Positions 18,410 to 28,650 of a DNA stretch of 64,000 nt are shown one piece after another (positions within the stretch are counted from its first letter, which is position 1; each line of letters starts with the position of its first letter). The stretch is from contig CALIDI010000002.1 in assembly GCA_938023035.1 (NCBI GenBank), positions 83,408 through 147,407 of the forward strand. Direction: 5' to 3'. The stretch comes from an uncultured Leptolyngbyaceae cyanobacterium. Lineage in GTDB: Bacteria > Cyanobacteriota > Cyanobacteriia > Leptolyngbyales > Leptolyngbyaceae. A program made the translations under genes and the position numbers. The notes below the pieces were generated by a model. It was not told the DNA's origin. It was given only the letters and a program-made list of their open reading frames with translations, and ran no database searches.

Positions 18410-19045
18410 ACATTCATTCGTTGGCAACCCTGGCAAGAAATTGAGGCCCTTGGGCATCAGTTCGATCAAATTCTGGAGACTTTAGCGCCAACTTTGGATG
18501 GAGTTGCGCATCAAAAACAGGTAGCCCATGAGCGTGACACTCAGAGCTGGTTGCCTGCGGTTGAGTTGGAGGCATCTTCCGCTGCAATTATCTTGAGGGT
18601 GGCTTTACCGGGGGTTCAAGCGAAGGATCTGGATGTGCAGGTAACCCGCGAGGCAGTCGCGATCGCGGGGGCGTATCACCCCCAAGCTCAGACCAATGAT
18701 ATGCACTATCTGCGTTCTGAGTTTTACTATGGCCGGTTTCGGCGGATTGTGAACCTACCCGCTCCGGTCAAAAACGATGCGGTTGACTTTGGCTTTAGAA
18801 ATGGGATTTTGACCTTGACGCTGCCACGGTTAGAGGCCCACCGCCCTAAGGTCGTCAAGCTGAATCTGGCAGCGGGGCAGCCAATTTCCCAAGTTTCTCC
18901 AGAGACGGAGCCAGTTAGCTCGGTCGCGGTGTTGGAGGGTGCTCCCAAGGCGCAAGGTTCTCCTGAGGTAGAGCCAAGCAGCCCGGCTCAAACCTTAACC
19001 ACGCCAACCGACGTGGAGGATGTCTGGGCCGAGACGGTTGCCTAA
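18407..19045 (+). CDS. Small heat shock protein, Hsp20/alpha-crystallin family
   Basis: 212 aa. The alpha-crystallin domain spans about residues 45-145: SAAIILRVALPGVQAKDLDV, then a YGRFRRIVNLPAPV strand and GFRNGILTLTLPRLE, which contains the conserved G-I-L-T-L-T-LP signature. A Pro/Glu/Ser-rich tail of about 60 residues follows, longer than in the roughly 150-residue Synechocystis Hsp17, and no I-x-I motif is obvious at the end. It is an ATP-independent chaperone that holds unfolding proteins and, in cyanobacteria, membranes. It is followed by dnaK 250 bases downstream on the same strand, a sensible refolding partner. GGGAGG precedes the ATG. Confidence 0.9.
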   Translation: MTFIRWQPWQEIEALGHQFDQILETLAPTLDGVAHQKQVAHERDTQSWLPAVELEASSAAIILRVALPGVQAKDLDVQVTREAVAIAGAYHPQAQTNDMHYLRSEFYYGRFRRIVNLPAPVKNDAVDFGFRNGILTLTLPRLEAHRPKVVKLNLAAGQPISQVSPETEPVSSVAVLEGAPKAQGSPEVEPSSPAQTLTTPTDVEDVWAETVA

Positions 19046-19172
19046 ACCTGGAATACCTCTGAGTCTGCGGGTCTCGAACCGCCCTCTCGGTTGTTCGGTA
19101 AATACGCCTTCATTAGAGGTGCGGATCGCGCTCAGTATAGAAGGTTAGAAGGGCACCTCCTGCCTGAATGGG

Positions 19173-19223
19173 CGGCAACGGGTCAATGGAACTGACGATG
19201 CCTTGCGGTGTGACCCGCTGCCG
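19173..19223 (+). promoter_or_regulatory. Inverted repeat (hairpin) in the dnaK leader region
   Basis: CGGC-AA-CGGGTCA at 19173-19185 is complementary to TGACCCG-CT-GCCG at 19211-19223: eleven base pairs interrupted by a 2x2 internal mismatch, with a 25-base loop. It lies 75 bases before the dnaK start. It could be an attenuating leader structure or the hsp20 terminator region, although no U-tract follows. Confidence 0.4.
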
Positions 19224-19297
19224 GGGCATAAGCCGACCAGCCGCTACCCCCATGCACTTTTCACGTTTTAGTTGTTGTAGATGGAGCCGAAGTACAA

Positions 19298-21196
19298 ATG
19301 GCAAAAGTTGTTGGAATTGACTTAGGTACAACAAACTCCTGCGTCGCGGTGATGGAGGGTGGCAAGCCCACTGTCATTGCCAATGCAGAGGGGTTTCGCA
19401 CAACTCCTTCGGTAGTTGCGTTTACTAAGAATGGCGATCGCCTAGTGGGTCAAATTGCCAAGCGTCAGGCTGTGATGAACCCCGAAAATACCTTCTATTC
19501 GGTTAAGCGCTTCATTGGCCGCCGCTTTGATGAAGTGACCCACGAAACGACCGAAGTTTCTTACAAAGTTCTAAACGTTGGCGGCAATGTCAAACTGGAC
19601 TGTCCGGCTAAGGGTGAGCAGTATGCCCCTGAGCAGATTTCGGCAGAGGTGCTGCGCAAACTCAAAGAAGATGCCAGCAAATACCTGGGCGAAGATGTGA
19701 CCCAAGCCGTGATCACAGTGCCTGCTTACTTCAACGACTCCCAGCGGCAGGCCACTAAGGATGCCGGCAAAATTGCGGGCCTAGAAGTGCTGCGGATTAT
19801 CAACGAACCCACTGCCGCCTCCCTTGCCTACGGCCTAGATAAGAAGAGCAATGAAACCATCTTAGTGTTTGACTTGGGCGGTGGTACCTTCGACGTCTCC
19901 ATTCTGGAAGTGGGCGATGGCGTATTTGAGGTGTTGTCTACCTCTGGAGATACCCACCTGGGTGGTGACGACTTTGATAAGAAAATTGTGGATTACTTAG
20001 CAGAGGAGTTCCGTAAGGCAGAAGGGATTGATCTGCGCAAGGATAAGCAAGCTCTGCAGCGCCTGACCGAAGCCGCAGAAAAGGCCAAGATTGACCTCTC
20101 CAGCGTGACCCAAACGGAGGTCAACCTGCCCTTTATTACCGCCACCCAGGATGGCCCTAAGCACCTGGATATGACCCTGACCCGCGCTAAGTTTGAGGAA
20201 CTATGCTCCGACCTGATTGATCGTTGCCGCGTGCCCGTCGAAAATGCCATGCGGGATGCCAAGCTCAGCAAGGAAAATATTGATGAAGTGGTTATGGTCG
20301 GTGGTTCGACCCGAATTCCTGCCATTCAGGAAATGGTGCAGCGGCTGATGGGCAAAGAACCGAACCAGACGGTAAACCCTGATGAGGTGGTCGCGATCGG
20401 TGCGGCTGTACAAGCGGGTGTGCTAGCTGGTGAAGTGAAGGACATTCTGCTGCTGGATGTGACGCCCCTATCTCTAGGTGTGGAAACCCTGGGCGGCGTG
20501 ATGACCAAGATTATCCCCCGCAACACCACCATTCCTACCAAGAAGTCGGAGGTGTTCTCCACGGCTGCCGATGGTCAAAGCAACGTGGAAATCCATGTTC
20601 TCCAAGGGGAACGGGAGATGGCTAGCGACAACAAGAGCTTGGGAACCTTCCGTCTGGATGGAATTCCTCCGGCTCCCCGTGGCGTGCCTCAGATTGAAGT
20701 GACCTTTGACATTGATGCCAATGGTATTCTCAATGTGACGGCCAAGGATAAGGGCACAGGTAAGGAGCAGTCCATCAGCATTACGGGCGCTTCGACGTTG
20801 CCGAAGGAGGATGTCGAGCGCATGGTGCGTGAAGCGGAACAAAACGCCAGTGCCGATAGGGAACGGCGGGAACGGATTGAGTTGAAGAATACGGCTGATT
20901 CCCATGCTTACCAGGCTGAGAAGCAGGTTGCCGAAATGGGGGACAAAATCCCGGCTGCCGATAAGGCGAAGGTAGAGGAATTGGTGAAGAACTTGAAGGA
21001 GGCGATCGCCAAGGAAGACTTTGATAAGATCAAGTCCCTAGACTCCGAGTTACAACAAGCTCTCTACAGTATTAGCGCCAACCTTTATCAACAGGCTGGG
21101 GGTACACCCGAAGGGGCTAAGCCAGGTGCCAATGCTGGAACCGGTGCAACCAGTGGCGATGACGATGTGATCGATGCCGACTTCACTGAAAACTAG
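19298..21196 (+). CDS. dnaK: Molecular chaperone DnaK (Hsp70)
   Basis: 632 aa, full length. The ATPase domain starts [34 protein letters not shown] and [15 protein letters not shown] are the other nucleotide-binding signatures, and [13 protein letters not shown] follows. The substrate-binding domain includes [16 protein letters not shown] and [15 protein letters not shown]. The lid ends in a Gly/Ala-rich tail and the conserved DDDVIDADF end. It refolds proteins with DnaJ and GrpE in the cytoplasm. The short EEVD-like acidic tail is typical of the DnaK2 group of cyanobacteria, which I judge the likeliest paralogue. GGAG lies 11 bases upstream of the ATG. Confidence 0.97.
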   Translation: MAKVVGIDLGTTNSCVAVMEGGKPTVIANAEGFRTTPSVVAFTKNGDRLVGQIAKRQAVMNPENTFYSVKRFIGRRFDEVTHETTEVSYKVLNVGGNVKLDCPAKGEQYAPEQISAEVLRKLKEDASKYLGEDVTQAVITVPAYFNDSQRQATKDAGKIAGLEVLRIINEPTAASLAYGLDKKSNETILVFDLGGGTFDVSILEVGDGVFEVLSTSGDTHLGGDDFDKKIVDYLAEEFRKAEGIDLRKDKQALQRLTEAAEKAKIDLSSVTQTEVNLPFITATQDGPKHLDMTLTRAKFEELCSDLIDRCRVPVENAMRDAKLSKENIDEVVMVGGSTRIPAIQEMVQRLMGKEPNQTVNPDEVVAIGAAVQAGVLAGEVKDILLLDVTPLSLGVETLGGVMTKIIPRNTTIPTKKSEVFSTAADGQSNVEIHVLQGEREMASDNKSLGTFRLDGIPPAPRGVPQIEVTFDIDANGILNVTAKDKGTGKEQSISITGASTLPKEDVERMVREAEQNASADRERRERIELKNTADSHAYQAEKQVAEMGDKIPAADKAKVEELVKNLKEAIAKEDFDKIKSLDSELQQALYSISANLYQQAGGTPEGAKPGANAGTGATSGDDDVIDADFTEN

Positions 21197-21318
21197 CGGC
21201 TTGTCTCAAACTTGATGGGCGACTAGCCTCAACGTTGCTGGGAGCAAGGTGCTTACCTCTGGTTACAGTTCCTCGTTCCCAGTTCTTTTTAATCGACAAC
21301 TTCTGCTCTTTAATCTCA

Positions 21319-21346
21319 AAGCTACCTTCCTAGCGGTAGCTTTTTT
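21319..21346 (+). terminator. Rho-independent terminator after dnaK
   Basis: AAGCTACC pairs with GGTAGCTT across an eight-base loop, followed directly by a T-run. It lies 120 bases after the dnaK stop. Confidence 0.85.
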
Positions 21347-21480
21347 GCTTTTTTTGATCCAGTGAAATTCGGATACGGCTACACGGTAGTCAGAATGCAA
21401 ACGGCGAAGAATGGCTATATGGAGCTATGTGAGCACGGGGTGTTTGGGAAAAGGAGACATGCCGCGACAAAGTCCGCAAT

Positions 21481-21545
21481 CAATGGTGGAACCCCCTCTC
21501 ACTGCCGAAATCATCTTCAATTGAGTTGCGCCCAGCTACTTAGTC
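21481..21545. repeat. Dispersed repeat, copy near 21.5 kb
   Basis: AACCCCCTCTCACTGCCGAA then ATCATCTTCAATTGAGTTGC and GCCCAGCTACTTA. Related copies are at 35010-35113 (same orientation) and 52611-52690 (reverse). It runs into the last codons of the ydcF-like gene, so the repeat supplies that gene's stop codon region. Confidence 0.6.
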
Positions 21546-22324
21546 CCGCCCCGCAATGTCAAGCGCTCAATCGGTATCAAATCGTTATTTTGGCTGGAAT
21601 TGATTGAATCCATCCGTGGTTGTAGCCGCCCAGAGAGGGCATAACTGGCCAGGCCCGCATACTCTCGCAGTGCTGTCAGGCTAATGCTCACAGAAGGGAG
21701 ATGCGCTGGCAAAGGAATTGGCTGAGGCACGACCTCAAAGCCTAGGCTGCGAAAGGTCAGCAGCGCGCGCAGCATATGGGGATGGTCGGTAATTAAGAGA
21801 ATTCGTTCAATGCCTCGCTGGTGAAGTAGTCGGGCCGATAGACGGGCATTTTCCTCTGTGGTGCGAGCATAGGGTTCTTCAACCAGGGCAGTTTCTGGAA
21901 TGCCCCGATCGCGCAAGAGGCGAAGCAGTCGAGGGGCTTCACCGCCATGCCCCGTTGCCAAGATCAGGGGTGCCCGGTGACCATACCAAAGAGCGGCGGC
22001 TTGGTCGGCCCGTTCTGGCTCCAACAGGGTGCCACGCCCCAAGATGACAATGGCCCCTGCCGGTTTCCCATCATCGGCTGGTAAGAAACGGCTTAACCCG
22101 GCTATGGCCAAGGCGGCTCCTGGCGGAGAGATCAATACCAGGTAAGCGATCGCTAGGCCCACAACTGTTCTGAGTAGCAGCGGCTTCCAGCGATAGGTGC
22201 CCAAACAGCCAAGGGCGATCGCAATCCCCAAGAGGGGCAACAACACCCGATAGGGACTCGCAAACCAGGTTTGTAAGGCAAACTGAATCTGGCTCCAACG
22301 CTGAGGTGAGAGCGTAAGCAGCAT
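21536..22324 (-). CDS. YdcF family (DUF218/SanA-like) membrane-anchored protein
   Basis: 262 aa. Two N-terminal hydrophobic segments (about 19-46 and 50-75) precede a DUF218 domain: AGAIVILGRGTLLEPERADQ, LILATGHGGEAPRLL, EEPYARTTEENARLSARLL and ILLITDHPHMLRALLTFRSL. These are the conserved DUF218 blocks. SanA/YdcF proteins act in envelope maturation; the biochemical reaction is not established. It lies convergent with dnaK; its last bases fall in a dispersed repeat. Confidence 0.85.
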   Translation of the reverse strand: MLLTLSPQRWSQIQFALQTWFASPYRVLLPLLGIAIALGCLGTYRWKPLLLRTVVGLAIAYLVLISPPGAALAIAGLSRFLPADDGKPAGAIVILGRGTLLEPERADQAAALWYGHRAPLILATGHGGEAPRLLRLLRDRGIPETALVEEPYARTTEENARLSARLLHQRGIERILLITDHPHMLRALLTFRSLGFEVVPQPIPLPAHLPSVSISLTALREYAGLASYALSGRLQPRMDSINSSQNNDLIPIERLTLRGGTK

Positions 22325-23038
22325 AATCGGAATCTGTGGTAGATGCTCCTCCCAATCTAGGCCAGGGGCTTAAAGGCTAGCAAGGCACCCGAGTAAAAGT
22401 AGACAAACTCTTAATCTTGAGCGGCTCCCGCTGTTTCAGAGAGGGTTGTGCGCGACCACTTATCGTCAAAGGAAAGTGGAAGCATGAGGTGTTGCGTGGG
22501 TCAGAAAACTGGGTTGGCTTTATGACTGACCATCGGAGAAACACGGCGATCGCCATACAAGAGCACGGTGGTTAGAAAGCAGGAACCCCCCAGAAAGCGG
22601 GAACCCTTACGTCCTGATTAGCCAGATCACAGACCTGATCTTTGTCTTGCCAATCCTCTCTCAGCGATACCTATTGGGGTTTGCGATTTTGGATGGTAGC
22701 AGCTCCACGACACAACGTGTGCGATCGGGTCTTTGCGCATTCTCTACTCACATCCTCGGCTCAATCGGTACAAGTATCTGGTTTGGTGGCCAGCACAAAG
22801 TTAGCCAGTTGCACAACCGTCCTGAGAGAGGACAGGGAATAAAATCGGTTTCCCCTATAATCTTTCCAAGCGCACTAAATGGTTTCCCCTCAGCAGGACT
22901 CGCTTTTGCAAGTCTTTTTAAGAAAATCAAGCTCACTGCTATATTTGCTCGTACTTGCAGGAACCGTCACACTCGAAGTGTTATTTGAATCGAGTGCTTC
23001 GATTGCACAACAGGAAAATTTACCGATGGACGCCTCCG
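22325..23038. other. Intergenic region with a short tandem duplication
   Basis: About 710 bases with no supported gene. Two near-identical units, AGAAAGCAGGAACCCCC and AGAAAGCGGGAACCCTT, lie in tandem at about 22574-22608, next to a HIP1 copy with CGCCATACA that is also seen at 17757. Several overlapping short frames at 22640-23060 contradict each other and none resembles a protein family. Confidence 0.4.
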
Positions 23039-24322
23039 ATGTCAGCTTATTCTTATCGCGACTTTGAATATGATATCAATAGCCTCTATGCGCATCTCCT
23101 ACACCTTAGAAAACAACAACGCCCTGACTGCGTCTTAGGGCTTTTGCGGCAGTTGCTTAGTGATTTTGATGCAGCTAGCTGTTCTGACCTAGGCGCGCTT
23201 GGTCGAGTCGTTAGCTCAGAGTGGGCCGAGCGTGAATTTCCCTTCTTTCTGAATCGCTGCTGTTACATTTTGATCAACTACTGGTGGTTGCATCCAGAGT
23301 CTCGCTGGGCCACAACGGAACTGGTGAATTTGTTGCAGACACCTCCTTCGGCTTCTGCCGATGGGCTATTGACGCGGAAGTTGCGGTTGCTTGTGCAGCA
23401 GTTTACCCAGACGGAGCAGTTTCGAGGATTGGAGGAGCGGGCTAAGGCGATCAATAGCCCCGAAATACTTGCCTCTGAAACCGATCCCCTTAGCACTTTG
23501 GTGCATCGCTACCCCTACCTGTATCCCTATCGCTTACTTGATTGGGATAGTACGGAATTAGGCCAGGATGCGATCGCCCGGTTGCAGCAAGAAAAAGAAG
23601 GACAGTTTGAGCGCCAGTTGCAACAATACGCGATTACCAACTTGCCTCAATCTAGCCAGAATAACGGCAAGGCCGAGGCTGTCGCCACTAACCCCACCCT
23701 GCTGGCAGATATAGAACTAAATGCCGCCCTACAAGCTTTTGCAGGGGTGTGTGAAGGGTTAGAAGGCTATCGACAGTCGGCTCAGCGGTTCTTAGACCTG
23801 ACTCCCAAAGCCACAACCTATAAAGCACTGAAGCAGTTGATTCATCAATATCTGTGCGACTCGATTCGTCAGTCCTGCAACCCTCGTTATGGGGAGCACA
23901 GCTTTAATAAGTGGGTGCAAGAACAACTGAACAATACATTGCCCCAACGGGATCATGAGCCCCCAACGATTGATCTTCTCGTGCAAACCTGCGATCGCCT
24001 GATTGGCGCCTTGGTGGCTAACCCCAACCGGCAGCGCAACCACTACGTCTTTGTTGACCTCAATACCAATCTGGGAGCAACATTTACCATTGGCCTGATT
24101 CTTAAGCTGGTGTTACTGTGCGCCCTAGCAAAGCCAAAGATTGAGCAAACCATTCAATCTCGCCTAGCAGTGCGAGTTGCAGTGCTGGTCAAACACTATG
24201 AAAACCAAATTCGGAGTGATATCAAGTGGCTAGTGGAATGTCTGGAAAATTGGCTCCTAGCCCGCACCATCCACTTTGGGGAGAACGGCCCCCATCGATG
24301 GGCTAGCCTGTTTCAAAAGTAA
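23039..24322 (+). CDS. Conserved hypothetical protein, mostly helical
   Basis: 427 aa from the ATG at 23039 (MSAYSYRDFEYDINSLYAHL), preferred over a start 28 codons upstream whose leader looks random; neither has a strong ribosome site. It is rich in Leu, Gln and aromatic residues and appears soluble and alpha-helical, with one hydrophobic segment near the end (TFTIGLILKLVLLCALA). Notable stretches are WAEREFPFFLNRCCYILINYWW, YPYLYPYRLLDWDSTELG and NRQRNHYVFVDLNTNLG. I recognise it only as a cyanobacterial conserved type. It is followed by ubiD 147 bases downstream on the same strand. No function assigned. Confidence 0.7.
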   Translation: MSAYSYRDFEYDINSLYAHLLHLRKQQRPDCVLGLLRQLLSDFDAASCSDLGALGRVVSSEWAEREFPFFLNRCCYILINYWWLHPESRWATTELVNLLQTPPSASADGLLTRKLRLLVQQFTQTEQFRGLEERAKAINSPEILASETDPLSTLVHRYPYLYPYRLLDWDSTELGQDAIARLQQEKEGQFERQLQQYAITNLPQSSQNNGKAEAVATNPTLLADIELNAALQAFAGVCEGLEGYRQSAQRFLDLTPKATTYKALKQLIHQYLCDSIRQSCNPRYGEHSFNKWVQEQLNNTLPQRDHEPPTIDLLVQTCDRLIGALVANPNRQRNHYVFVDLNTNLGATFTIGLILKLVLLCALAKPKIEQTIQSRLAVRVAVLVKHYENQIRSDIKWLVECLENWLLARTIHFGENGPHRWASLFQK

Positions 24323-24469
24323 GGTGCGCTTCTTTGGCAAGGGCTGGTCATACAGGGCTTTGCCTAGCCGATGGGCGGTTGCTGCAACAGCCTAAGAAAC
24401 CCACTCTAGAATGCCGCGGGTGCCCATGACTAGCCCCATAATGGAGAAGGTACTTTACAGTTCTTCATC

Positions 24470-25981
24470 ATGGCACGGGACTTACGCGGCTTTCTCAAGC
24501 AACTCGAACAACGGGGCAAACTGCGCCGCATTACGGCCCCAGTTGACCCCAATTTAGAAATTGCCGAAATTGCGAACCGGGTGCTGCAATCGGGTGGCCC
24601 GGCCCTGTTGTTTGAGCAGGTAAAAGGCTCTCCCTATCCCGTTGCGATTAATGTCATGGGCACAGTGGAGCGGGTTTGTTGGGCGATGAACCGAGAACAC
24701 CCCGCCGATTTAGAAGATTTGGGTGAGAAATTGGCCTTGTTGTATCAACCCCGCCCTCCTAAAAAACTGGGGCAGGCGGTGGAGTTAGGCAAGGCTCTGT
24801 TTGACGTGATTAGAGCCAAACCCCTGCGGGATTTATTACCGCCCTGTCAGCAAGTTGTGCTGAAAGATGACCAGGTAGATTTAACCCAGCTTCCTTTGCT
24901 GCGGGTTTACCCTGGCGATGCCGAGCGGGTGTTAACCCTGGGTTTGATGATTACCAAAGATCCTGAATCCAAAATTGTGAATGTTGGGGTCTATCGCTTG
25001 CAGTTACAGTCTCGCAATACGATGACCGTGCAGTGGCTTTCTGTGCGGGGGGCAACGCGTCACCTGCGCAAGGCGGCTGAAATGGGAAAGCCATTAGAAG
25101 TGGCCGTAGCCGTAGGCGTAGACCCCCTAGTGATTATGGCGGCAGCAACCCCGCTGCCAGTGGATTTATCCGAATGGTTATTTGCTGGGATCTATGGGGG
25201 AGCGGGTATTCATCTGGCGAAATGCAAGACGGTGGATCTGGAAGTGCCGGCTGATGCGGAGATTGTTTTGGAAGGAACGATTACCCCAGGAGAGACGGGA
25301 GTGGATGGCCCAGCGGGCGACCACATGGGTTACTACGGTGGAGTCAATGAAGCCGCTCCTTTAATCCGATTCCATTGCCTTACCCATCGCCACCATCCTA
25401 TTTACTTGACGACTTTTAGTGGTCGCCCCCCCAAAGAAGATGCCATGATGGCGATCGCCCTGAATCGGGTATATACACCCATCCTGCGGCAACAAGTGCC
25501 CGAAATCAAAGATTTCTTTTTACCGATGGAGGGGCTTTCTTATAAAGTGGCTGTGATTGCGATTGAGAAAACCTATCCAGGACAAGCGCGGCGGGCAGCC
25601 CTGGCCTTTTGGAGCGCCTTACCCCAATTCAACTACACCAAGTTTGTGGTGGTGGTCGATCAGGAAATAAATATCCGCGATCCCCGACAGGTTGTGTGGG
25701 CGATCACCTCTAAGGTAGACCCAGCGAGAGATGTGTTTATTCTGCCCGATAATCCCTTTGACCGTCTGGATTTTGCCACCGAAAAACCTGGTTTGGGCAG
25801 TCGTATGGGCATTGATGCAACGACCAAGATTTACCCCGAGAGCGATCGCCCCTGGAGCGAAACTCTCGCGTCTGACCCCGACACCGCCAAAATTGTCGAT
25901 CAACGCTGGGCCGAATATGGTTTGGCTGACTTGCAATTGACCGAGGTCGATCCGAATCTGTTTGGCTACGATCTACGTTAA
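24470..25981 (+). CDS. ubiD: UbiD family decarboxylase
   Basis: 503 aa, normal length. It opens MARDLRGFLKQLEQRGKLRR, has GPALLFEQVKGSPYPVAINV, the prenylated-FMN-binding region NVGVYRLQLQSRNTMTVQW, and the signature PGETGVDGPAGDHMGYYGGV. UbiD enzymes decarboxylate aromatic acids using prenylated FMN made by UbiX. In cyanobacteria the expected substrate is a 4-hydroxybenzoate derivative in plastoquinone synthesis. No ubiX is in the window. Confidence 0.92.
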   Translation: MARDLRGFLKQLEQRGKLRRITAPVDPNLEIAEIANRVLQSGGPALLFEQVKGSPYPVAINVMGTVERVCWAMNREHPADLEDLGEKLALLYQPRPPKKLGQAVELGKALFDVIRAKPLRDLLPPCQQVVLKDDQVDLTQLPLLRVYPGDAERVLTLGLMITKDPESKIVNVGVYRLQLQSRNTMTVQWLSVRGATRHLRKAAEMGKPLEVAVAVGVDPLVIMAAATPLPVDLSEWLFAGIYGGAGIHLAKCKTVDLEVPADAEIVLEGTITPGETGVDGPAGDHMGYYGGVNEAAPLIRFHCLTHRHHPIYLTTFSGRPPKEDAMMAIALNRVYTPILRQQVPEIKDFFLPMEGLSYKVAVIAIEKTYPGQARRAALAFWSALPQFNYTKFVVVVDQEINIRDPRQVVWAITSKVDPARDVFILPDNPFDRLDFATEKPGLGSRMGIDATTKIYPESDRPWSETLASDPDTAKIVDQRWAEYGLADLQLTEVDPNLFGYDLR

Positions 25982-25995
25982 CCCGGAGCCAATAG

Positions 25996-26125
25996 TCCAG
26001 ACACTTTTGCGCCGCACTGACCTGGTTCCCCTTGCTTGCAGGCTCGTCAGAGTGATGCCCCGGCTGCGCAAACCCTGCGGTCTCCTCCCAAACTTGGAAA
26101 GGGAAGCCAGATGCAAAGGCCTTCT
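25996..26125. repeat. Dispersed repeat, copy near 26.0 kb
   Basis: GTCCAGACACTTTTGCGCC, CTTGCAGGCTCGTCAGAG, GATGCCCC, GGTCTCCTCCCAA and AAGCCAGATGCAAAGGCC recur in the same order at 31111-31245. It lies between ubiD and mnmG. Confidence 0.75.
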
Positions 26126-26347
26126 CTCTCCTCAGTATTGTGAGTATGTAAAGCAAGCGATGATCTGCGATCGGGGCTGTCTATCGCAGCTTACCCATGC
26201 CCTCCTGTTTACTTTCCCGCCAAGGACTTGAGACCCCACTCAAGCTTGAGGCATGAGGCATTCACTGTGCCAAGGTGGCCCTGAGCAACTAGCTCAAAGC
26301 GATAGAATGGAATCCTTAAGCGTTGCTTTCCTTGCTGTTCTGCACTT

Positions 26348-28288
26348 ATGAGTCGTTTCCCAGAATTCCTTGACGCCTTTGATGTGGTTGTGGTTGGAGC
26401 TGGCCATGCAGGTTGCGAGGCGGCCCTAGCAACTGCCCGGCTGGGTTGTCGGACGCTGTTGTTGACCCTTAATCTCGACAAAATTGCCTGGCAACCCTGT
26501 AATCCTGCCGTTGGCGGGCCAGCGAAATCGCAGTTGGTGCATGAGGTGGATGCCCTAGGGGGCGAGATTGGCAAAATGGCCGATCGCACCTATCTGCAAA
26601 AGCGCATTCTTAACTCATCGCGAGGGCCAGCCGTCTGGGCCTTGCGGGCGCAAACAGATAAGCGCGAATACGCTGCCGTCATGAAGGGGATTGTGGAAAA
26701 TCAACCGAACCTCACCCTACGGGAGGGGATGGTGACCGATCTGGTGCTGGGCAAAAACCAGGAAGTGCTGGGGGTACAAACCTACTTTGATGTGGCCTTT
26801 GCCTGTAAAGCCGTGATTCTGACGACGGGCACCTTTTTGGGGGGGCGCATTTGGGTTGGCAATAAATCGATGGAAGCAGGGCGCGCTGGGGAATTTGCCG
26901 CCGTGGGGTTGACCGATACGCTGAACCGGCTGGGGTTTGAAACGGGACGGCTGAAAACTGGTACGCCCGCCCGGGTTGATCGGCGATCAATTAACTTTGA
27001 TGTGCTTGAACCTCAGCCTAGTGATCCGGATGTGCGCTGGTTTAGCTTTGACCCGACGGTTTGGGTTGAGCGAGCACCCATGCATTGCTACCTCACCCGT
27101 ACAACGGCTGAGACCCACCGCATTATTCGGGAGAATCTCCACCTTTCCCCGGTCTACGGGGGTTGGGTCGATGCGAAGGGGCCACGCTATTGCCCCAGTA
27201 TTGAAGATAAAATTGTTCGCTTTGCCGACAAGGAGAGTCACCAGATTTTTCTAGAACCAGAAGGGCGAGATATTCCAGAAATCTATGTGCAGGGTTTTTC
27301 GACTGGGTTGCCAGAGGTGATTCAGTTGCAAATGTTGCGATCACTGCCAGGTCTAGAACATTGCGCTATGCTGCGTCCTGCCTATGCGGTGGAGTATGAT
27401 TACCTGCCCGCCACCCAGTGCTACCCAACGCTGATGACTAAAAAAATCGACGGGTTATTTTGCGCTGGTCAGATTAATGGTACAACAGGCTACGAAGAAG
27501 CAGCAGCCCAAGGCATTGTCGCAGGTATTAATGCGGCTCGGTTGGTTCAAGGGCAAGAACTGATCACCTTTCCTCGCGAAAGTAGCTACATCGGGACGCT
27601 GATTGATGATCTCTGCACGAAGGAACTGCGAGAGCCTTATCGGGTGCTGACTTCCCGCTCAGAGTATCGCCTGCTGTTGCGCTCAGACAATGCTGACCAG
27701 CGTCTTACCCCCTTGGGGCGAGCCGTGGGTCTCATTGACGATCACCGCTGGCAACGATTTCAGCAAAAGCAAGCCAATATTGCGGCTGAGAAAGAACGGC
27801 TGCACACTACCCGGGTTAAGGAGCATGATGATCTGGGTCGGGCGATCGCCGCCTATACTCAGCAGCCGATTAAAGGTTCTACAACCCTCGCTGATCTGCT
27901 ACGAAAATCAGGCTTTCATTACCAGGATTTAGAGCCGTTTGGTTTGGGGAATGCGGCCTTAGATCGGGCAGAAAAGGAAGGGGTCGAAATCGATATTAAG
28001 TATGCCGGCTACATTCAACGCCAGCAAAACCAGATCGACGAGGTAGCCCGCCAGGCGAATCGCAAACTACCCCCCGACTTGGATTATCACGCCATTTCTA
28101 CCCTCTCCAAAGAGGCGCGCGAAAAACTGGCTAAGGTGCGTCCCCTCACGATTGGGCAAGCCACCCGAATTGGCGGCGTCAACCCAGCAGACATTAATGC
28201 GTTGCTGGTCTATCTAGAACTCCAGACACGGCAAACTGCCACCATCGATCAAATAACAGAGATAACAGCCTCTCGGCTGCCCATCTAA
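26348..28288 (+). CDS. mnmG: tRNA uridine-5-carboxymethylaminomethyl modification enzyme MnmG (GidA)
   Basis: 646 aa. The FAD motif [20 protein letters not shown] is at residues 11-30, followed by [36 protein letters not shown], and the Cys-containing [11 protein letters not shown]. The C-terminal GidA-associated helical domain contains [12 protein letters not shown] and [17 protein letters not shown]. With MnmE it modifies the wobble uridine of several tRNAs using FAD and methylene-tetrahydrofolate. The ATG at 26348 gives the normal family N-terminus. A repeat copy lies directly upstream. Confidence 0.96.
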   Translation: MSRFPEFLDAFDVVVVGAGHAGCEAALATARLGCRTLLLTLNLDKIAWQPCNPAVGGPAKSQLVHEVDALGGEIGKMADRTYLQKRILNSSRGPAVWALRAQTDKREYAAVMKGIVENQPNLTLREGMVTDLVLGKNQEVLGVQTYFDVAFACKAVILTTGTFLGGRIWVGNKSMEAGRAGEFAAVGLTDTLNRLGFETGRLKTGTPARVDRRSINFDVLEPQPSDPDVRWFSFDPTVWVERAPMHCYLTRTTAETHRIIRENLHLSPVYGGWVDAKGPRYCPSIEDKIVRFADKESHQIFLEPEGRDIPEIYVQGFSTGLPEVIQLQMLRSLPGLEHCAMLRPAYAVEYDYLPATQCYPTLMTKKIDGLFCAGQINGTTGYEEAAAQGIVAGINAARLVQGQELITFPRESSYIGTLIDDLCTKELREPYRVLTSRSEYRLLLRSDNADQRLTPLGRAVGLIDDHRWQRFQQKQANIAAEKERLHTTRVKEHDDLGRAIAAYTQQPIKGSTTLADLLRKSGFHYQDLEPFGLGNAALDRAEKEGVEIDIKYAGYIQRQQNQIDEVARQANRKLPPDLDYHAISTLSKEAREKLAKVRPLTIGQATRIGGVNPADINALLVYLELQTRQTATIDQITEITASRLPI

Positions 28289-28400
28289 GCCCCTCTGAAC
28301 AAAGCAGCTTGCACCTATGCAGCACCCCAGGGTAAAAGCACTGCTGCAACAGAAGCCCTGGCCACCCCTAGAAAATGGGAACCCCTGATGCAGTCACTCT

Positions 28401-28515
28401 TACAGCAAGGCAGAAATTTCTGGACTCGTCTAAGCCATCCTTACATCCTAGCCCCTGCTCCTAGGGTAGGAGAGGGGTATAGCCTTAACGGGTATTCAAC
28501 CAAGGGGGGAGGGTC
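28401..28515. repeat. Dispersed repeat, copy near 28.4 kb (minus orientation)
   Basis: 28401-28460 in reverse complement aligns without gaps to 63902-63961, with 50 of 60 positions identical by hand count, both ending TTTCTGCCTTGCTGTA or TTCTGCCTTGCTGTA. 28461-28500 continues into sequence shared with the 7.9 kb copy. Confidence 0.8.
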
Positions 28516-28650
28516 GCTAGGCTAATGCCTTTGTCTACTAGTGACCCGTCAAGCCTAAAAAATCAAGCCTAAAAATTAGGAGGATGATTCTCAAAAGCGA
28601 GTCAAGTGCTTTCAGAAATACCTATCCTCAAATTAAGGCTGGAGGCTGTC

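Noticed and set aside
19060..19100. GGTTCGAGACC on the minus strand as a tRNA T-loop
   Set aside because: The stem has two mismatches of five and no other tRNA arms are present.
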